From Ignavibacteriota bacterium (GTDB lineage Bacteria; Bacteroidota; Ignavibacteria; UBA10030), in contig PMML01000099.1 of the NCBI GenBank assembly GCA_003162695.1, positions 1-43,733 of the forward strand: a stretch of 43,733 nucleotides of DNA, read 5' to 3'. The position numbers and the translations under genes were made by a program. This document shows, one piece after another, positions 17,740-26,383 of this stretch (its first letter is position 1; each line of letters opens with the position of its first letter). The notes below the pieces were generated by a model, which saw only the letters and a program-made list of their open reading frames with translations, was not told where the DNA came from and searched no databases.

Positions 17740-19014
17740 TTATTTCGTCTCGACCTCATCCCCCGTATGAATTTCGAGTCTTTTTGCTTTCGTCTGTACG
17801 AACGGCTTTCGAAACCGCGGTGTGGCAAAAACAGGAAACGCTTCAGCTGCACCCGGACGTTCGATCTGTCCAGTAATTTCTACGCTGATGCCTCCGGAAT
17901 CTTCATTGATCTGAGTCACCTCTCCGGCTTCGCTGTAGCGCTGCTGGGGACGAGTTTGCCGCAAAAAGAAATTCTTTATCATTTTGTTCCGGAGCATCTG
18001 CAGCGCCATGACATCGAGCGGAAGAATGTGCTGCAGGCTGTCGATATTGACGGCAACTTCCGAGTAGAGCGCCGTGTCCGAATTGATAACGATAAATTTT
18101 CTCTCTGAAGCAGTATTGGCAAAATGTTTGAAAATATGCTCCGCATTGATTCGCGCCGGGGCGCTGCTGCCGGAAATGATGTAAGGGGCTTCATTCATCG
18201 CCATGATGCGTTCCATTTGAACGCGCTGGAGCGGTTCGAGATTCGCTGCGATGCTGGCAACCATCACACGATTTAATTTCGGCAGCGATGGATCGACTGC
18301 AAATGCGCTATTCTCGCCGACAAGAATAGAAGAGCCGATGCGCCTGCCTGCAAGTTCCAACAGGCTGTCGAGAACACGTGTTTGTTCTTCCGTCGGCTTT
18401 ACTGCATCGACAAATTGCCGGTACGTAATATTCCTTTGTTTTTGGGACGCAGTCTTTCGAACTTCGATGCGAAATCCTTTTTGGGTGGTTCCGTCTACGT
18501 GCAAAGCGGTTTCGTTTTTCTCGTCCAGAGCCAGCGTTCCGAAGAGAGAGAACTGCAGCGCCTGGTCCTTATTCACGGAAGTAAAAAACGGAAGCAGCCC
18601 GTTCTTAAGAATATTTTTCTGATAAGCAACCTGCGCTGTCTGCGATTTATTCGTAATAAAAGTATAGATCATTGCACGTTGCTGAACTGCAAAAATGCCG
18701 GCGACAACAAGTGCAGCAGATGCAATGGTGAAAAATGCGGCGGCATATTTTCGCGGAAATGGTAAAAGATTCGACGCTTCTTTTTTCTGATCCTCAATTT
18801 TCACGGAAAGCCGCGTCCAAAATGCAAAATTCGGTTCAATTGTTTTTTTCTTCGCCAGCAGATGCTTTATAAACTCAAGCTGGGCCAATTCTTCCCTGGC
18901 GGACGGGTGGTCCCGGAGATATCTTTCCAATTCCTGCTTCTCCGGTTCGGAAAGGGATCCATCAATATAGTCGGACAGCATTGCGGATAGTTCAGATGGT
19001 GACAATAGATTCAT
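17740..19014 (-). CDS. Membrane-anchored anti-sigma factor
   Basis: The 424-residue product overlaps the ECF sigma gene by four bases (ATGA), the usual sigma/anti-sigma arrangement. Residues 1-55 (LSDYIDGSLSEPEKQELERY, then EELAQLEFIKHLL) resemble the cytoplasmic anti-sigma domain, but the HxxxCxxC zinc motif of the ZAS class is absent. A single membrane segment follows at about 90-110 (AAAFFTIASAALVVAGIF). The remaining 310 residues should face the periplasm and match no sensor domain I know; they include a helical EEQTRVLDSLLELAG stretch. It probably holds the sigma factor at the membrane until an envelope signal releases it. Confidence 0.8.
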   Translation of the reverse strand: MNLLSPSELSAMLSDYIDGSLSEPEKQELERYLRDHPSAREELAQLEFIKHLLAKKKTIEPNFAFWTRLSVKIEDQKKEASNLLPFPRKYAAAFFTIASAALVVAGIFAVQQRAMIYTFITNKSQTAQVAYQKNILKNGLLPFFTSVNKDQALQFSLFGTLALDEKNETALHVDGTTQKGFRIEVRKTASQKQRNITYRQFVDAVKPTEEQTRVLDSLLELAGRRIGSSILVGENSAFAVDPSLPKLNRVMVASIAANLEPLQRVQMERIMAMNEAPYIISGSSAPARINAEHIFKHFANTASERKFIVINSDTALYSEVAVNIDSLQHILPLDVMALQMLRNKMIKNFFLRQTRPQQRYSEAGEVTQINEDSGGISVEITGQIERPGAAEAFPVFATPRFRKPFVQTKAKRLEIHTGDEVETK

Positions 19015-19604
19015 AGGCGTGCTTCCTTTACAAGCGGTTCAAGAGCTTTGCGCAGCATTGTTCGTCCTCGAGAAATGCGCGATTTGACGGTTCCGACTTC
19101 ACATTCCATTATTTTAGCGATTTCATCGTACGGCAGACCGTCGATATCTTTAAGAATGACGGCAGTCCGAAATTTTTCAGGAAGGGTTTTCAGTCCCAGC
19201 GCGATAAGTTCATGGTCATCGCGATTTTCCGGAGCGACCGACATTTTCATTTGTATTTCGTTATCTATCCCTTCATCAAGCGTTTGGAGCGAAAAAAAAC
19301 GCCGCAGTTTCCGCCTTCGTATTTCATCCCGCCCTTTGTTGACAGCAATGCGGTAAAGCCAGGTATAGAAAGTGGATTCAGATCGAAAACGCGGCAGCGC
19401 TTGATATGCTTTAATAAAGACTTCCTGTGCAAGATCTTCGATAATATTTTGTTCATGGAAAATCGAATACAAAAGATTTCGTATCCTTTCCTGATACCGT
19501 TCGACCAGAATCCTATAGACGTGTTCTTCCCCCTTCTGAAACAGAAGGATGAGTTCTTCGTCGCTCATTCCGGATATTGGAACGGTTTTCACCTCTTGTG
19601 CCAT
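19011..19604 (-). CDS. ECF sigma factor (RpoE-like)
   Basis: The 197-residue protein has sigma region 2 (ILVERYQERIRNLLY, then EDLAQEVFIKAYQAL and TWLYRIAVNKGRDEIRRRK) and region 4 (LPEKFRTAVILKDIDGLPYDEIA, of which GTVKSRISRGR is the recognition helix). This is the classical group of RpoE-like ECF factors paired with an anti-sigma partner, whose gene overlaps its stop. ATG 19604 (AGGAAC upstream) is preferred. An in-frame ATG at 19745 would add 47 residues of non-sigma sequence but cannot be excluded, because the ECF promoter candidate lies only about 30 bp before it. Confidence 0.92.
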   Translation of the reverse strand: MAQEVKTVPISGMSDEELILLFQKGEEHVYRILVERYQERIRNLLYSIFHEQNIIEDLAQEVFIKAYQALPRFRSESTFYTWLYRIAVNKGRDEIRRRKLRRFFSLQTLDEGIDNEIQMKMSVAPENRDDHELIALGLKTLPEKFRTAVILKDIDGLPYDEIAKIMECEVGTVKSRISRGRTMLRKALEPLVKEARL

Positions 19605-19774
19605 TAAAGTTCCTGCATTGAAGTTTTTATCTGAAGGTACAAAACTTCCTGCCGGAACACCAGCAGCAACAGTTTGCGCGCGGCCTTTCCATTTAATACC
19701 GGTAAATAAAACAGCCGTGTTCCCTCCTCTTTTCCTCGCTTCCATGGCTTTTGCGATTTTTCAATAACCGGATG

Positions 19775-19803
19775 TTTGACGTATTTGCAGCCGTGAGAGT
19801 TCC
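19775..19803 (-). promoter_or_regulatory. Candidate autoregulatory ECF promoter
   Basis: On the minus strand TGCGGAACT, then 18 bp, then TCAAAC. GGAACT and TCAAA match the sigma-E type -35 and -10 elements. The same TGCGGAACT box recurs upstream of tsaD. The 374 bp from 19605 to 19978 hold no gene; besides this promoter they contain the hairpin at 19880-19915 and a nonamer array at 19945-19971. Confidence 0.5.
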
Positions 19804-19879
19804 GCAAAATTCATGCACGAATTATTCATTGGAAAAACGGGAAATTTTGCAATTTCAATTTTAAAGTGCGGGCATAAAG

Positions 19880-19915
19880 ACCACCTTGCGAAGGTGTAGA
19901 CCTTCGCAAGGTGGT
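19880..19915. repeat. Perfect 15-bp-stem hairpin
   Basis: ACCACCTTGCGAAGG, loop TGTAGA, CCTTCGCAAGGTGGT. There is no T run on either side, so it is not a standard terminator, although it lies between nuoF and the ECF sigma gene, both on the minus strand. A REP-like dispersed element or an mRNA-stabilising structure for the nuoF 3' end are both possible. Confidence 0.7.
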
Positions 19916-19944
19916 TCTCTGATACTTTGTGAAAATTACGATGT

Positions 19945-19971
19945 TTTTGAGGGTATTGAAGGTATTGAGGG
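19945..19971. repeat. Three-unit nonamer array beside nuoF stop
   Basis: TTTTGAGGG, TATTGAAGG and TATTGAGGG follow one another directly, and the array ends 7 bp from the nuoF stop codon. It resembles the short tandem arrays that follow nuoD and flxD, but with a 9-bp instead of a 7-bp period. Confidence 0.6.
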
Positions 19972-19978
19972 TTTTTTA

Positions 19979-21283
19979 TTATACCAGAGGTATGGCGGAG
20001 GCAGTTACTTTCCTTGTTCGTTTTTCGAATTCATCCCTAAACAGCCGTATCATCGATTGCACCGGCCAGGCAGCAGCATCTCCGAGAGCGCATATTGTAT
20101 TGCCTTCAATGTTGCCAGCTATGTCCATCAACAGATCGACATCTTCCGCAACTGCCAGGTTCTGTTCGAATCGTTTCATGATTTTAAACATCCAGACGGT
20201 TCCTTCCCGGCATGGCGTGCATTGCCCGCACGATTCGTGATAATAGAATTTTGCAATACGTGTCAGGACGCGAATCAAGTCTGCATCCTCGTCCATGACG
20301 ATCATGCCGGCAGTACCGACCGATGATCCTGCCGCTTTGAGAGAATCCGCATCCATACGAACCCCCTCCAGCCGTTCGCCTCGCAGAATCATCGTGGACG
20401 ACCCTCCCGGTATAACCGCTTTCACCGCTTTATTGCCCGGAATGCCTCCCGCCCATTTATAAATAATGTCGAGCAGCGGTTCCCCGGTCGGCATTTCAAA
20501 AACTCCGGGATTATTAACATTTCCGCTGACTCCGACAAGCATAGGTCCCGGATGCTTGGACGTACCGATCTCGCTGTACCACTTACTTCCGTTTTTGATG
20601 ATGACAGAGACATTTGCAATGGTTTCTACATTGTTGATAGTTGTCGGGCAGCCCCACAATCCGGCTTGTGCCGGAAACGGCGGTTTGATGCGCGGATAAC
20701 CCCTCTGTCCTTCGATCGAATTCATGAGTGCGGATTCTTCTCCGCAGATATACGCTCCAGCGCCGCGGTGAATATAAATATTTGCGGAGAACCCGCTCCC
20801 CGCGATGTTCGCGCCGGCATACCCTGCGGCGTACGCATCATCAAGCGCTTGCTGCAGAATCCGAATCCATTTATTGTATTCCCCGCGGATATAAATATAA
20901 GCAGCGGTCATCCCCATAGCATAGCAGGCGATCAGTGTACCCTCGATTAAAAGGTGCGGGTTGTATTCAAATATTTGCCTGTCCTTAAACGTCCCCGGTT
21001 CCGATTCGTCTCCGTTAACACAAAGATATTTCGGCTTCGATGATGTCCTGGGCATAAACGACCATTTTAATCCGGTCGGGAAACATGCGCCGCCGCGTCC
21101 CCGCAATCCGGATTTTTTGACTTCATCGATCACTTCTTCCGGCTTCATCGCAAGAGCTTTTTTTAAACCCTCGTACCCGCCATTTGCACGGTAGATATCG
21201 ATCTTATGCAAATCCGTAATGGGGGGAAGAACAACATTCTTCCACGCCGTAGTTTTTTCAATATCGGAAGGCTGAACGATCAT
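19979..21283 (-). CDS. nuoF: NADH-quinone oxidoreductase subunit F
   Basis: NuoF carries the NADH- and FMN-binding sites and one [4Fe-4S] cluster of complex I. The 434 residues show the nucleotide-binding [16 protein letters not shown] region near 60, the [14 protein letters not shown] motif, [19 protein letters not shown] for FMN/NADH, and the C-terminal cluster ligands [12 protein letters not shown] with a later cysteine in [11 protein letters not shown]. Length is normal. The ATG directly abuts the nuoE TAA stop. No nuoG follows; the next minus-strand gene is the ECF sigma factor. NAD-dependent hydrogenase or formate dehydrogenase homologues exist, but the nuoABCDE context favours complex I. 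Confidence 0.95.
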   Translation of the reverse strand: MIVQPSDIEKTTAWKNVVLPPITDLHKIDIYRANGGYEGLKKALAMKPEEVIDEVKKSGLRGRGGACFPTGLKWSFMPRTSSKPKYLCVNGDESEPGTFKDRQIFEYNPHLLIEGTLIACYAMGMTAAYIYIRGEYNKWIRILQQALDDAYAAGYAGANIAGSGFSANIYIHRGAGAYICGEESALMNSIEGQRGYPRIKPPFPAQAGLWGCPTTINNVETIANVSVIIKNGSKWYSEIGTSKHPGPMLVGVSGNVNNPGVFEMPTGEPLLDIIYKWAGGIPGNKAVKAVIPGGSSTMILRGERLEGVRMDADSLKAAGSSVGTAGMIVMDEDADLIRVLTRIAKFYYHESCGQCTPCREGTVWMFKIMKRFEQNLAVAEDVDLLMDIAGNIEGNTICALGDAAAWPVQSMIRLFRDEFEKRTRKVTASAIPLV

Positions 21284-21763
21284 TTAATCATCGGTTGATT
21301 TGGCGATTGTGTCGATGAGTGCATCGATTTTTGCAATCGTTAGATTTTCATAATATTCATCGCCGATAGCGATCATCGGCGCCGTGCCGCACGAGCCCAG
21401 GCATTCGGCTTCCTCAAGGCTCCATCGCATATCTGCAGAAACCTCTCCCGGCTTGAGAGCGAGCTTTTTTTCCAGATGTTCGAGAATTTTTCCCGAACCT
21501 CGCAGCATGCAGGAAACATTCGTACAGATCTCGATATGATGTTTGCCGGTCGGTTTTGAATGCAGCATCGTATAGAATGTAACAACTCCGAGAATATGAC
21601 CGAACGGCAAACCGAGCAGCGCCGCGACATATTTCATGGAATCTTCCGAAATATATCCTTCCTGTTCCTGGACAATCCACAACACCGGCAGTACCAATGC
21701 CTGTGCCGTCGGATACCGATTCCGTAATTCGTTGACCTTGGCTGTATTTACATCGTTGAGCAT
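21284..21763 (-). CDS. nuoE: NADH-quinone oxidoreductase subunit E
   Basis: NuoE is the 24-kDa [2Fe-2S] subunit of the NADH-dehydrogenase arm. In 159 residues the thioredoxin-like fold is recognisable, with cluster ligands in CTNVSCMLRG and ECLGSCGTAP. The N-terminal helical part (YPTAQALVLPVLWIVQEQEGYI) is typical. It is tightly coupled to nuoF (stop TAA then ATG) but separated from nuoD by 191 bp of repeats, so it may need its own promoter, which I could not identify. Confidence 0.95.
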   Translation of the reverse strand: MLNDVNTAKVNELRNRYPTAQALVLPVLWIVQEQEGYISEDSMKYVAALLGLPFGHILGVVTFYTMLHSKPTGKHHIEICTNVSCMLRGSGKILEHLEKKLALKPGEVSADMRWSLEEAECLGSCGTAPMIAIGDEYYENLTIAKIDALIDTIAKSTDD

Positions 21764-21774
21764 ATCAAGTAAAG

Positions 21775-21955
21775 TTCTAAGTTCGCGGTTCGTCGTTATC
21801 GTTCAATGTGCCTGCCTGCGTGACGACGTCAGCAGTCGGCGTCGCCCCAATGCGGGCAGGCTGCGGTGCTGCCGTTGAACGATTGTCTGGTTTCACTGTT
21901 ATATAGTTATGTATTTAATTCTGTATTCTTAATTCTATATTCTGAATTCTGAATT
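21775..21955. repeat. Composite palindrome with flanking heptamer arrays inside nuo cluster
   Basis: Four 7-mers (21775-21802: TTCTAAG, TTCGCGG, TTCGTCG, TTATCGT) lead into a large palindrome. It has outer arms ATCGTTCAA/TTGAACGAT (21798-21806, 21875-21883) and inner arms GCCTGCC/GGCAGGC (21810-21816, 21855-21861), and includes TGACGACGTCA. From 21919 to 21953 five 7-mers follow (TTCTGTA, TTCTTAA, TTCTATA, TTCTGAA twice), ending at the nuoD stop codon. It occupies nearly all of the nuoD-nuoE gap. Confidence 0.75.
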
Positions 21956-23220
21956 TATTTATCCGCTTCTCCCATGATCGGATCGATGCTGCCGATAATC
22001 GCAACGACATCGGAGATCATCGCTCCTTTTGCCATGAGGCCGAGAGCCTGCAGGTTTACCATCGAAGGGGACCGGATTTTCAGGCGCCAGGGACAGCCGT
22101 CTCCTTTGCTGTTGATATAAAATCCGAGTTCACCTTTGGGCGATTCGACGGCATGGTATACTTCTCCGGACGGCGGTTCGATGCCGAAATTGATAAGCAT
22201 AAAATCATGAATCAGTTCTTCCATTTTTGAATACACCCTCTGCTTGTGGGGCAGGACTTTTTTGGGACGATCAGGATAAATTTCTCCGGCCGGTATTTTA
22301 TCCAGGATCTGCCGCACGATCTTCGTACTTTCTTTCATTTCCGCCATGCGCACATAATATCGCGCGAGTACATCTCCTCCCTCGAAGACAGGAACTTCAA
22401 AATCGAGTTCCTTGTAGACAAGATACGGATTTGCCCGGCGCAGGTCATGCTGGAAACCGCATGCCCGAAGTGAAGGACCCGTAACGCCGAGATCGAGAGC
22501 GTTCTCAAGCGAAATCGTTCCGATCCCATCCGTCCTTCCGATAAAAATACTGTTCGTATTGAGCAATTGTTCGGACTCGCCGAGATTCGCCGGAAATTCC
22601 TCTATGAATTTCCGAATCATGTTCATTGCCCCGGGTGAAAGGTCTTGAGCAACTCCACCGATGCGCGCATAGCTCGTTGTAAATCTGGCTCCGGCAATCG
22701 CTTCAAAAATATCGTATAATTTTTCCCGTTCCCTAAATGTCCACATCCATACCGTCAGCGCGCCGACGTCCATTGCAAGCGATCCGGCAAACATCAGATG
22801 CGATGAAATTCTGGCCAGCTCCGATACCAGCGTGCGGATATACTGCGCGCGCGGAGGCGCTTCAATGCCGAGCAATTTCTCCACTGCAAGCACATACGCC
22901 GTATTATTAGACATGGGAGAAATATAATCAAGCCGGTCGGTATGCGGAATAAATTCGTGGTAGCTGCAATGTTCCGCAAGTTTTTCGTAGCCGCGGTGCA
23001 GATAGCCGAGTTCGGGAACCGCTGCGATTACCGTTTCGCCGTCAAGCTTAATAAGCAGCCGCAGGACGCCATGCGTAGCCGGATGCTGCGGTCCCATATT
23101 GAGAATCATCTCGCTCTCAAGCGGGTCGTCGAACGACACGGTTGTGTGTTCGTTTTCCAGCGCCTGAAGAATCTTCGATTTACGTCCGGTCTGTCCTGTC
23201 GTCTGTTCCATATTTTTCAT
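21955..23220 (-). CDS. nuoD: NADH-quinone oxidoreductase subunit D
   Basis: NuoD is the 49-kDa subunit that, with NuoB, forms the quinone-reducing site. The 421 residues carry MILNMGPQHPATHGVLR near 40, ELGYLHRGYEK, the TDRLDYISPMSNN segment, and a C-terminal DVVAIIGSIDPIMGE. The last residue is Lys where Arg is usual, a conservative change. The start at 23220 overlaps the nuoC end by 41 bp; a second in-frame ATG at 23211 is nearly as good and neither has a strong ribosome site. The stop codon sits directly at a heptamer array. Confidence 0.95.
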   Translation of the reverse strand: MKNMEQTTGQTGRKSKILQALENEHTTVSFDDPLESEMILNMGPQHPATHGVLRLLIKLDGETVIAAVPELGYLHRGYEKLAEHCSYHEFIPHTDRLDYISPMSNNTAYVLAVEKLLGIEAPPRAQYIRTLVSELARISSHLMFAGSLAMDVGALTVWMWTFREREKLYDIFEAIAGARFTTSYARIGGVAQDLSPGAMNMIRKFIEEFPANLGESEQLLNTNSIFIGRTDGIGTISLENALDLGVTGPSLRACGFQHDLRRANPYLVYKELDFEVPVFEGGDVLARYYVRMAEMKESTKIVRQILDKIPAGEIYPDRPKKVLPHKQRVYSKMEELIHDFMLINFGIEPPSGEVYHAVESPKGELGFYINSKGDGCPWRLKIRSPSMVNLQALGLMAKGAMISDVVAIIGSIDPIMGEADK

Positions 23221-23710
23221 ATTTACTCGGTAAATCCAGCGAACCGGGAATACCCATCAACGGAAAATCTTTCCGCAGCGGATGATATTCGAACTCTTCC
23301 GGCATATAGAGCCGGCGGAGATCTGGATGTCCTTCAAAGACGATGCCGAACATATCGAACGTTTCACGTTCATGCCAGTTCGCCGTCGACCATACTCCCG
23401 TAACGGTCGGCACTTTCATGTCGCTTTCTTCCGTAAAAACTTTTATTCGCATGCGGTGTCCGGAAGTGGTTGAATAACAATTATATGCAACACAGAAACG
23501 TTTTTCGGCTGTGTTCATATCCAGTCCGAAAAGATCGGCTAAAAGATCGTATCCCGGATCTATTTCCTTTTTCAGGAACTTGCAGAATTCGACAATCCGT
23601 TCTTTTGGAACAATGACCGTGAGTTCCCCGCGAAATTCCGAATATCCGGCAGCAATGTCGCCGAATTTTATTTTCAATTTCGAAAGAAGAACTTCGTTCA
23701 GGGCTTCCAT
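23180..23710 (-). CDS. nuoC: NADH-quinone oxidoreductase subunit C
   Basis: NuoC is the 30-kDa subunit of the connecting arm. The 176 residues end with the family signature ERETFDMFGIVFEGHPDLRR and HPLRKDFPL, split here to keep it short. An open frame extends upstream to a TTG at 23752, but ATG 23710 lies 4 bp after the nuoB stop and matches the usual N-terminus, so it is preferred. It is separate from nuoD, overlapping it out of frame, not fused as in E. coli. Confidence 0.92.
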   Translation of the reverse strand: MEALNEVLLSKLKIKFGDIAAGYSEFRGELTVIVPKERIVEFCKFLKKEIDPGYDLLADLFGLDMNTAEKRFCVAYNCYSTTSGHRMRIKVFTEESDMKVPTVTGVWSTANWHERETFDMFGIVFEGHPDLRRLYMPEEFEYHPLRKDFPLMGIPGSLDLPSKYEKYGTDDRTDRT

Positions 23711-23714
23711 AGGA

Positions 23715-24248
23715 TTACCGGGTATTCGTTTGATGCAGCGCGTGATTTCCAAAATCGCCGATATGTGCGGGTGCCATTCCGCGCGATTCCCCGCGCTGCA
23801 CTTTTTCCTGCAGCATCATGAGGGCATAAAGCAAATTATCCGGACGCGGGGGACAGCCTGCGACATAGACATCGACCGGAAGGAAGAGATCGATTCCCTG
23901 TACGACAGAATAGGTGCGGTACATTCCTCCGGAAGATGTGCAGACACCCATGGCGATAACCCATTTCGGCTCCGGCATCTGATCGTAAATTTTTCGCACG
24001 ACTTTCGCCATCTTGTAAGTGGTAGTCCCGGCAACAATCATCACATCGCACTGCCGCGGCGTAAAGCGCATCACTTCCGATCCAAAACGTGCAATATCAA
24101 AACGGGGACCGGCCGCCGCCATCATTTCGATAGCGCAGCAGGAAATTCCCATCGGCATCGGATACAGGGAATTTTTCCGGCACCAATTGATGACAGCTTC
24201 AAGTTTCGTCGCAACGAATCCGTCCCCGATCGAATTTTCTAATCCCAT
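23715..24248 (-). CDS. nuoB: NADH-quinone oxidoreductase subunit B
   Basis: NuoB holds cluster N2, the last Fe-S centre before quinone. In 177 residues the ligands are visible as [10 protein letters not shown], a later cysteine in [11 protein letters not shown], and [12 protein letters not shown] 24248 is chosen because the family N-terminus starts about there; it overlaps the end of nuoA by 10 bp. The upstream open frame is read-through of nuoA in another frame. The C-terminal 25 residues ([20 protein letters not shown]) are lineage-specific. Confidence 0.95.
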   Translation of the reverse strand: MGLENSIGDGFVATKLEAVINWCRKNSLYPMPMGISCCAIEMMAAAGPRFDIARFGSEVMRFTPRQCDVMIVAGTTTYKMAKVVRKIYDQMPEPKWVIAMGVCTSSGGMYRTYSVVQGIDLFLPVDVYVAGCPPRPDNLLYALMMLQEKVQRGESRGMAPAHIGDFGNHALHQTNTR

Positions 24249-24595
24249 TCCAGCGCGCCTTTCTTCCATACGAAATAATACCCGAGCAGAAGAACGAAGA
24301 TAAAGGAAGCCATTACAATGAATCCGGAAAATCCGAGATGTTTGTAGGTCACAGCCCACGGGTACATAAAAACGATTTCAATGTCGAACACGATAAAAAG
24401 CATGGCAACCATATAGTATTTGATGGAAAATCGTTCACGTGTCGAACGGAGCGGCTCCATACCGCTTTCGTACGTAGAATATTTATCGCTGTTCCGGCGT
24501 TTGGGACCGAGAATCTCGTTGACCTTGCTCATGACGATGCCGAAGGCCATCGCTACTCCGATCATCAAAAATATCGGTGTATAATTTTCAAGCAT
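24239..24595 (-). CDS. nuoA: NADH-quinone oxidoreductase subunit A
   Basis: NuoA is a small membrane subunit next to the quinone channel. The 118 residues contain three membrane segments (about 8-28, 64-84, 90-110), the conserved loop [17 protein letters not shown] and [12 protein letters not shown]. It is the first gene of the cluster on the minus strand. A short leader and a possible promoter lie directly upstream. Confidence 0.95.
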   Translation of the reverse strand: MLENYTPIFLMIGVAMAFGIVMSKVNEILGPKRRNSDKYSTYESGMEPLRSTRERFSIKYYMVAMLFIVFDIEIVFMYPWAVTYKHLGFSGFIVMASFIFVLLLGYYFVWKKGALEWD

Positions 24596-24610
24596 ACATG
24601 GTTCCCAAAG

Positions 24611-24639
24611 ATACTAAACAAAAATGGACGCATAAGCAA
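24611..24639 (-). promoter_or_regulatory. Candidate sigma-70-type promoter for nuoA
   Basis: On the minus strand TTGCTT (24639-24634), a 17-bp spacer and TAGTAT (24616-24611). The -10 box ends only 15 bp before the nuoA ATG, so the leader would be under 10 nt, which lowers confidence. Confidence 0.35.
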
Positions 24640-24661
24640 CGACGTTCCGATTTGTACAACA

Positions 24662-26383
24662 TCACCGGTGGAATTTGAGTTTCACTCCTTCCAGAGGCCA
24701 GCGGGCGCGAACGCGAAGCGTATCTGAAAAAGCGCTGATCGGTTCTGCGGGGCGAAACGGATATGGCCGGCCGGGATCGAATTTATGGTTCCGGTTTTTA
24801 TCCACGTATACTTGCAGAACGTACCGCCCCTCTTCGAGTCCCTCGATTAAAAAATTTCCCCGTGCATCGGCAACAACCGTCGACGATTTTTCCGCGCCGC
24901 CGCCGAGCTGGAATGCGGTCACCACAAACTGCCCCGATGTATCTTCATCGTTACCGTTAACAACCATTCCTTCAATACTGCTCAAGTCGTACTCATCGAG
25001 CGTCTGAAAACGGATTTCTTTCGTAGAATCATTGCATGCCCGCCCGTTCCAGTTTTTAACAGCACGGAATTCCCCCCGCAGTACATACCATTCAGTGCTT
25101 CGCAGTTTTTGCTTCGGACTCAGCGATGCAGCATCCGCAGAGAGCCAATTCCATTTGACGGGAACATTTTCTTCCCCGGCATTCAGAAGATGAATATTCT
25201 GCTCTGCAGAGGATGGCTCCACAGCATCGGAAAAATGAAACACAAACGAATTCTCAAGCGGAACTGCCGTTGTGCTGTCCTTAAGAGGAAAGGATGCTAC
25301 TTTAAAAACGGTCGAGTCCGGCTTTGGAGAACCGCTCAAGGCCATTGAATTTGCCATCACGTTTATTCGATTGCCTGAAGAATCGGATGCATCGTGAACA
25401 AACAACCGGTATGCTTTGGTGGAATCCTGAACATCCGTAACGAGATTAACGACGGATAATTTCCCGATACTCCCATATGCCAGGAGAACAGGCAGCGGCT
25501 CATGATTGAGCGTGTCGCGGATGACAAAGGAAGCGTTCGTGTACGTTCCCTGCAGGAGACACTTCGAAAACTCTGCCGACACATGCCGGTTATCGAGCAC
25601 TGTGACCTTGATCAGGCGCGGTCTCGTCGTATCTTCTTTCGCCATTTGCATGACAAGACCGGAATATAATGTATCATTAGGTGTCAGTCTGATATCGGAC
25701 GTTGAAAGAGCATATTCATCGGATTCCGGATCGTAGAGAAGATTCCTGTTTTCATCTTTCACCGCAATGATGCGATAGAGTCCGGCAGGAATATAATGAA
25801 GAGAAAAGTCCCCCCGCGCTCCCGATTGTGTAATAAAATCAGGACGCTGTTTCCGCGGATCGAGCATTGCCGCATCGATGCTGTACAGACGGTAAGCGAA
25901 AATCATTATTCCCGAAAGAGATTCTTTTTCGTATGACGGCAGCACATATCCTTCAACCGCTGCACTGTCGATGGTACTGCCCGTGGAAAAAGCAAGTGTA
26001 AACGAGTGCAACATGCGGTTTTTGTTGGTCAGATCGACGACATCGGTTCCCACATTGACAACATACGTCGTGTTCTCATGAAGCGAATCGGGAAAATGCA
26101 CTTCCACTTCTTTTCCGCTCCAGTCGTATTCCGGCTGACCGACAAACGGGGAAATAAATATCGATTCCTGAACAGTCCGTTGATCTACATATTTGTTGAA
26201 TTTCAAGGTGATGGAGCGGCCGTGAAACATGGTCGTTTTATTCTGCGGAAATGTTCGGACGATTTCCGGAGACGTAAGATCGACCGGTCCGCCTGTGGGA
26301 GGCCTTTGGTCTGCGCAGCCGGCAAGGAGCAAAGCTGTCATTACCGCTGCAAACGCTTTTCTTAAGTTATTTCTTTTGTCCAT
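24662..26383 (-). CDS. Ig-like (Big_5-type) domain lipoprotein
   Basis: The product has 573 residues with a lipoprotein signal (ALLLAGC, Cys23) followed by ADQRPPTGGPVDLTSPEI. The next 110 residues (PEIVRTFPQNKTTMFHGRSI, LKFNKYVD, HENTTYVVNVGTDVVDL) match the bacterial Ig-like fold called Big_5 or SbsA Ig-like. Later parts hold carboxypeptidase-regulatory-like segments (EGYVLPSYEKESLSGIMIFA; GRYVLQVYVDKNRNHKFDPG). It is a member of a widespread FCB lipoprotein type of unknown role. ATG 26383 overlaps the mltG end by 17 bp; it closes the tsaD operon. Confidence 0.82.
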   Translation of the reverse strand: MDKRNNLRKAFAAVMTALLLAGCADQRPPTGGPVDLTSPEIVRTFPQNKTTMFHGRSITLKFNKYVDQRTVQESIFISPFVGQPEYDWSGKEVEVHFPDSLHENTTYVVNVGTDVVDLTNKNRMLHSFTLAFSTGSTIDSAAVEGYVLPSYEKESLSGIMIFAYRLYSIDAAMLDPRKQRPDFITQSGARGDFSLHYIPAGLYRIIAVKDENRNLLYDPESDEYALSTSDIRLTPNDTLYSGLVMQMAKEDTTRPRLIKVTVLDNRHVSAEFSKCLLQGTYTNASFVIRDTLNHEPLPVLLAYGSIGKLSVVNLVTDVQDSTKAYRLFVHDASDSSGNRINVMANSMALSGSPKPDSTVFKVASFPLKDSTTAVPLENSFVFHFSDAVEPSSAEQNIHLLNAGEENVPVKWNWLSADAASLSPKQKLRSTEWYVLRGEFRAVKNWNGRACNDSTKEIRFQTLDEYDLSSIEGMVVNGNDEDTSGQFVVTAFQLGGGAEKSSTVVADARGNFLIEGLEEGRYVLQVYVDKNRNHKFDPGRPYPFRPAEPISAFSDTLRVRARWPLEGVKLKFHR

